Positions 62,608 to 64,000 of a DNA stretch of 64,000 bases are shown here, piece after piece. Below the pieces are notes generated by a model. That model saw only the letters and a list, made by a program, of their open reading frames with translations. It did no database searches and was not told where the DNA came from. The stretch lies in the NCBI RefSeq assembly GCF_000296465.1, contig NZ_JH815205.1, positions 1 to 64,000 of the forward strand, written 5' to 3'. Numbering within the stretch: position 1 is the first letter of the stretch; every line of letters begins with the position of its first letter. This stretch comes from Barnesiella intestinihominis YIT 11860 (GTDB taxonomy: Bacteria; Bacteroidota; Bacteroidia; Bacteroidales; Barnesiellaceae). Both the position numbers and the translations under genes were made by a program.

Positions 62608-64000
62608 CAGATACTCTTCCGCGCTGACCTCCGTGGCATAGACCGCCGACTGCGTGCCGCCCAAGCCTATCCACACCTCCTTGTAGAGCCGTGAAGGGTT
62701 GTTCGCCATGTTGATGGAGAGTATCTGCGACTTCTCCTTTTCCGTCAGTCCGAGCAACGCCTGTATCTGGTCGAACTTGTTCATATATTTCCTTTGGTCA
62801 AGCAGGATTTTACAATCCGAGTTGTTGATAATGCTCTCTTTGACCACCGGAGAACTGATAATGTCGTCCACCTCCTGCGTCACCACGATTGCCTCGCCGT
62901 AATATTTTCTGACCGTCTTATACATATAGCGCAGATATTCAGCCATGTTCGCCGATGAGAGGGCCTTCCAAGCCTCTTCCACGATAAGCTGTTTCCGCAC
63001 GCCTTTCAGCCGCCGCATCTTGTTGATGAAGGCTTCCATGATGATGATGGTCACGACGGGGAACAGTTCGCGGTTTTCTTTAATCGAATCTATCTCGAAG
63101 ACGATGAACCGCTTGCCGAGCAGGTCGATGTTCTCCGTGGAGTTGAGCAGGAAATCGTAACGCCCGCCCCGGTAATACTGCCGCATGGTGGTGAGCATGT
63201 TGTCGATGTTGAAGTCGGACTTCTCCACCTTGATGTCACGCTGTGCCAGTTCCTTGCGGTAGTCGTCACGCATATACTCGTAGAAGGTGTTGAACGACGG
63301 CACGATGCTACGGTCGGATTGGATGCGCTCAATATAGGCACTCACGGCACTGCCCAGCTCGCCGCTCTCCGTCTTTGTCACCTTGTCGTCCTCCGACTTC
63401 CAGAGCGTCAGCAACAGGGTCTTGATGCTGTCCTTCTTCTCCACGTCGAAGATGTAATCGTCGGTGTAGAACGGGTTGAAGCTGATGGGCTTATCTTCCG
63501 TGTAGGTGAAATACACACCGTCCGCTCCGCCTGTCTTGCGTCGGATCATGCCGCACAAGCCCTGATAGGAGTTTCCCGTGTCCACCAATACCACATGTGC
63601 GCCTTGCTCATAATATTGGCGCACGAGGTGGTTCATGAAGAAAGACTTGCCGCTGCCCGAAGGACCCAGCACGAACTTGTTGCGGTTGGTCGTGATACCT
63701 CGCTTCATGGGCAGGTCGGAGATGTCAAGGTGCAGCGGTTTTCCCGTGAGCCTGTCCACCATCTTGATGCCGAAGGGCGAGAGCGAGCTGCGGTAGTTGG
63801 TTTCCTCTGTGAACAGGCACACCGCCTGTTCGATGAAGGTGTGGAAACTCTCTTCCGCCGGGAAGTCCGCCGCATTGCCGGGTATCGCCGCCCAGTAGAG
63901 TGTCGGGCAGTCGATGGTGTTGTGGCGCGGCACGCATTCCATGCTTGCCAACTGGCTGCCCACGTCGTTCTTGATATGCTTCAGTTCCTCCGCATCGTCG
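62608..64000 (-). CDS. traG: traG, 5' exon (runs off the right edge)
   Basis: A VirB4-like conjugation ATPase, partial: the frame is open to base 64000 and its start lies outside. Visible are PCVPRHN-like MECVPRHNTIDCPTLYWAAI, Walker A GPSGSGKSFFMNHLV, KPISFNPFYTDDYIFDVEKK, Walker B KQLIVEEAWKALSSANMA and VVTQEVDDIISSPVVKESII. It powers assembly and substrate transfer of the mating channel. The coding part ends at CTG 62608, where the group II intron begins. Confidence 0.92.

Larger units (their letters stand above)
44019..64000. mobile_element. CTnDOT-like conjugative transposon (one end, incomplete)
   Basis: From the att-like core to the window edge the content is a Bacteroidales conjugative element: a pcf-like accessory operon, a lysozyme and traG-traQ. 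Base composition is visibly richer in G+C in the tra genes than in the chromosome to the left. Integrase, excision, regulatory and mobilisation genes are not in view and must lie right of 64000. The left boundary is inferred from the match to the IntDOT core and from gene content. Confidence 0.75.

Overview
The window comes from a Bacteroidales bacterium. This rests on promoter elements of the TTTG-N19..21-TAnnTTTG type, secreted proteins with a sorting-like C-terminal domain, a TonB-dependent receptor with a carboxypeptidase-like N-terminal domain, a LytTR two-component system, and a CTnDOT-type conjugation module. I cannot name the genus with confidence; a gut member of the Barnesiellaceae or Porphyromonadaceae is only a guess.

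Positions 1 to about 44,000 look like ordinary chromosome. From the left: a promoter and leader that resemble the upstream part of an rRNA operon (the rRNA itself would lie outside); two secreted endonuclease I paralogues; an efflux operon on the minus strand (outer membrane channel, membrane fusion protein, two ABC-2 permeases, no ATPase); a coiled-coil membrane protein; a housekeeping run on the plus strand (PASTA protein, RluD-type pseudouridine synthase, acyltransferase, metallophosphoesterase, Tex, HPPK-like protein); a nitroreductase broken by one in-frame stop; a secreted protein; a repeat-rich gap with a candidate small RNA; two HAD proteins; and an AspT/YidE-type transporter. Next is a decaying locus at 25.3-28.7 kb: an AraC regulator with a frameshift, its likely direct-repeat operator, an aldo/keto reductase with an in-frame stop, and an intact hydrolase lipoprotein. 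Then come a tripartite MacAB/TolC-like efflux operon with its own LytS/LytTR pair, an ECF sigma cluster, a GNAT-nitrilase fusion, tRNA-Gly(CCC), a phosphodiesterase, a lipid kinase, a DUF308 protein behind an 81-bp-period promoter array, and a TonB-dependent receptor.

From about 44,019 to the right edge is the end of a CTnDOT-like conjugative transposon. A sequence matching the IntDOT core GTANNTTTGC, inverted repeats and two hairpins mark its probable left end. A plus-strand accessory operon (small membrane protein, PcfK-like, PcfJ-like, DUF3873 and small unknowns) runs toward the conjugation operon, which is read leftward: traG, traH, traI, traJ, traK, traL, traM, traN, traO, traP, traQ and a lysozyme. 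Together these would build the mating channel, open the cell wall and prepare the transferred strand.

Two different group II introns sit in this element. One (2,479 bp, with an HNH-carrying reverse transcriptase) splits the 3' end of traG, and its precise removal restores the reading frame. The other (about 1.9 kb, class C-like) lies downstream of the erythromycin resistance gene ermF and interrupts a long inverted repeat. ermF and this intron form an insert between the lysozyme gene and the pcf-like operon.
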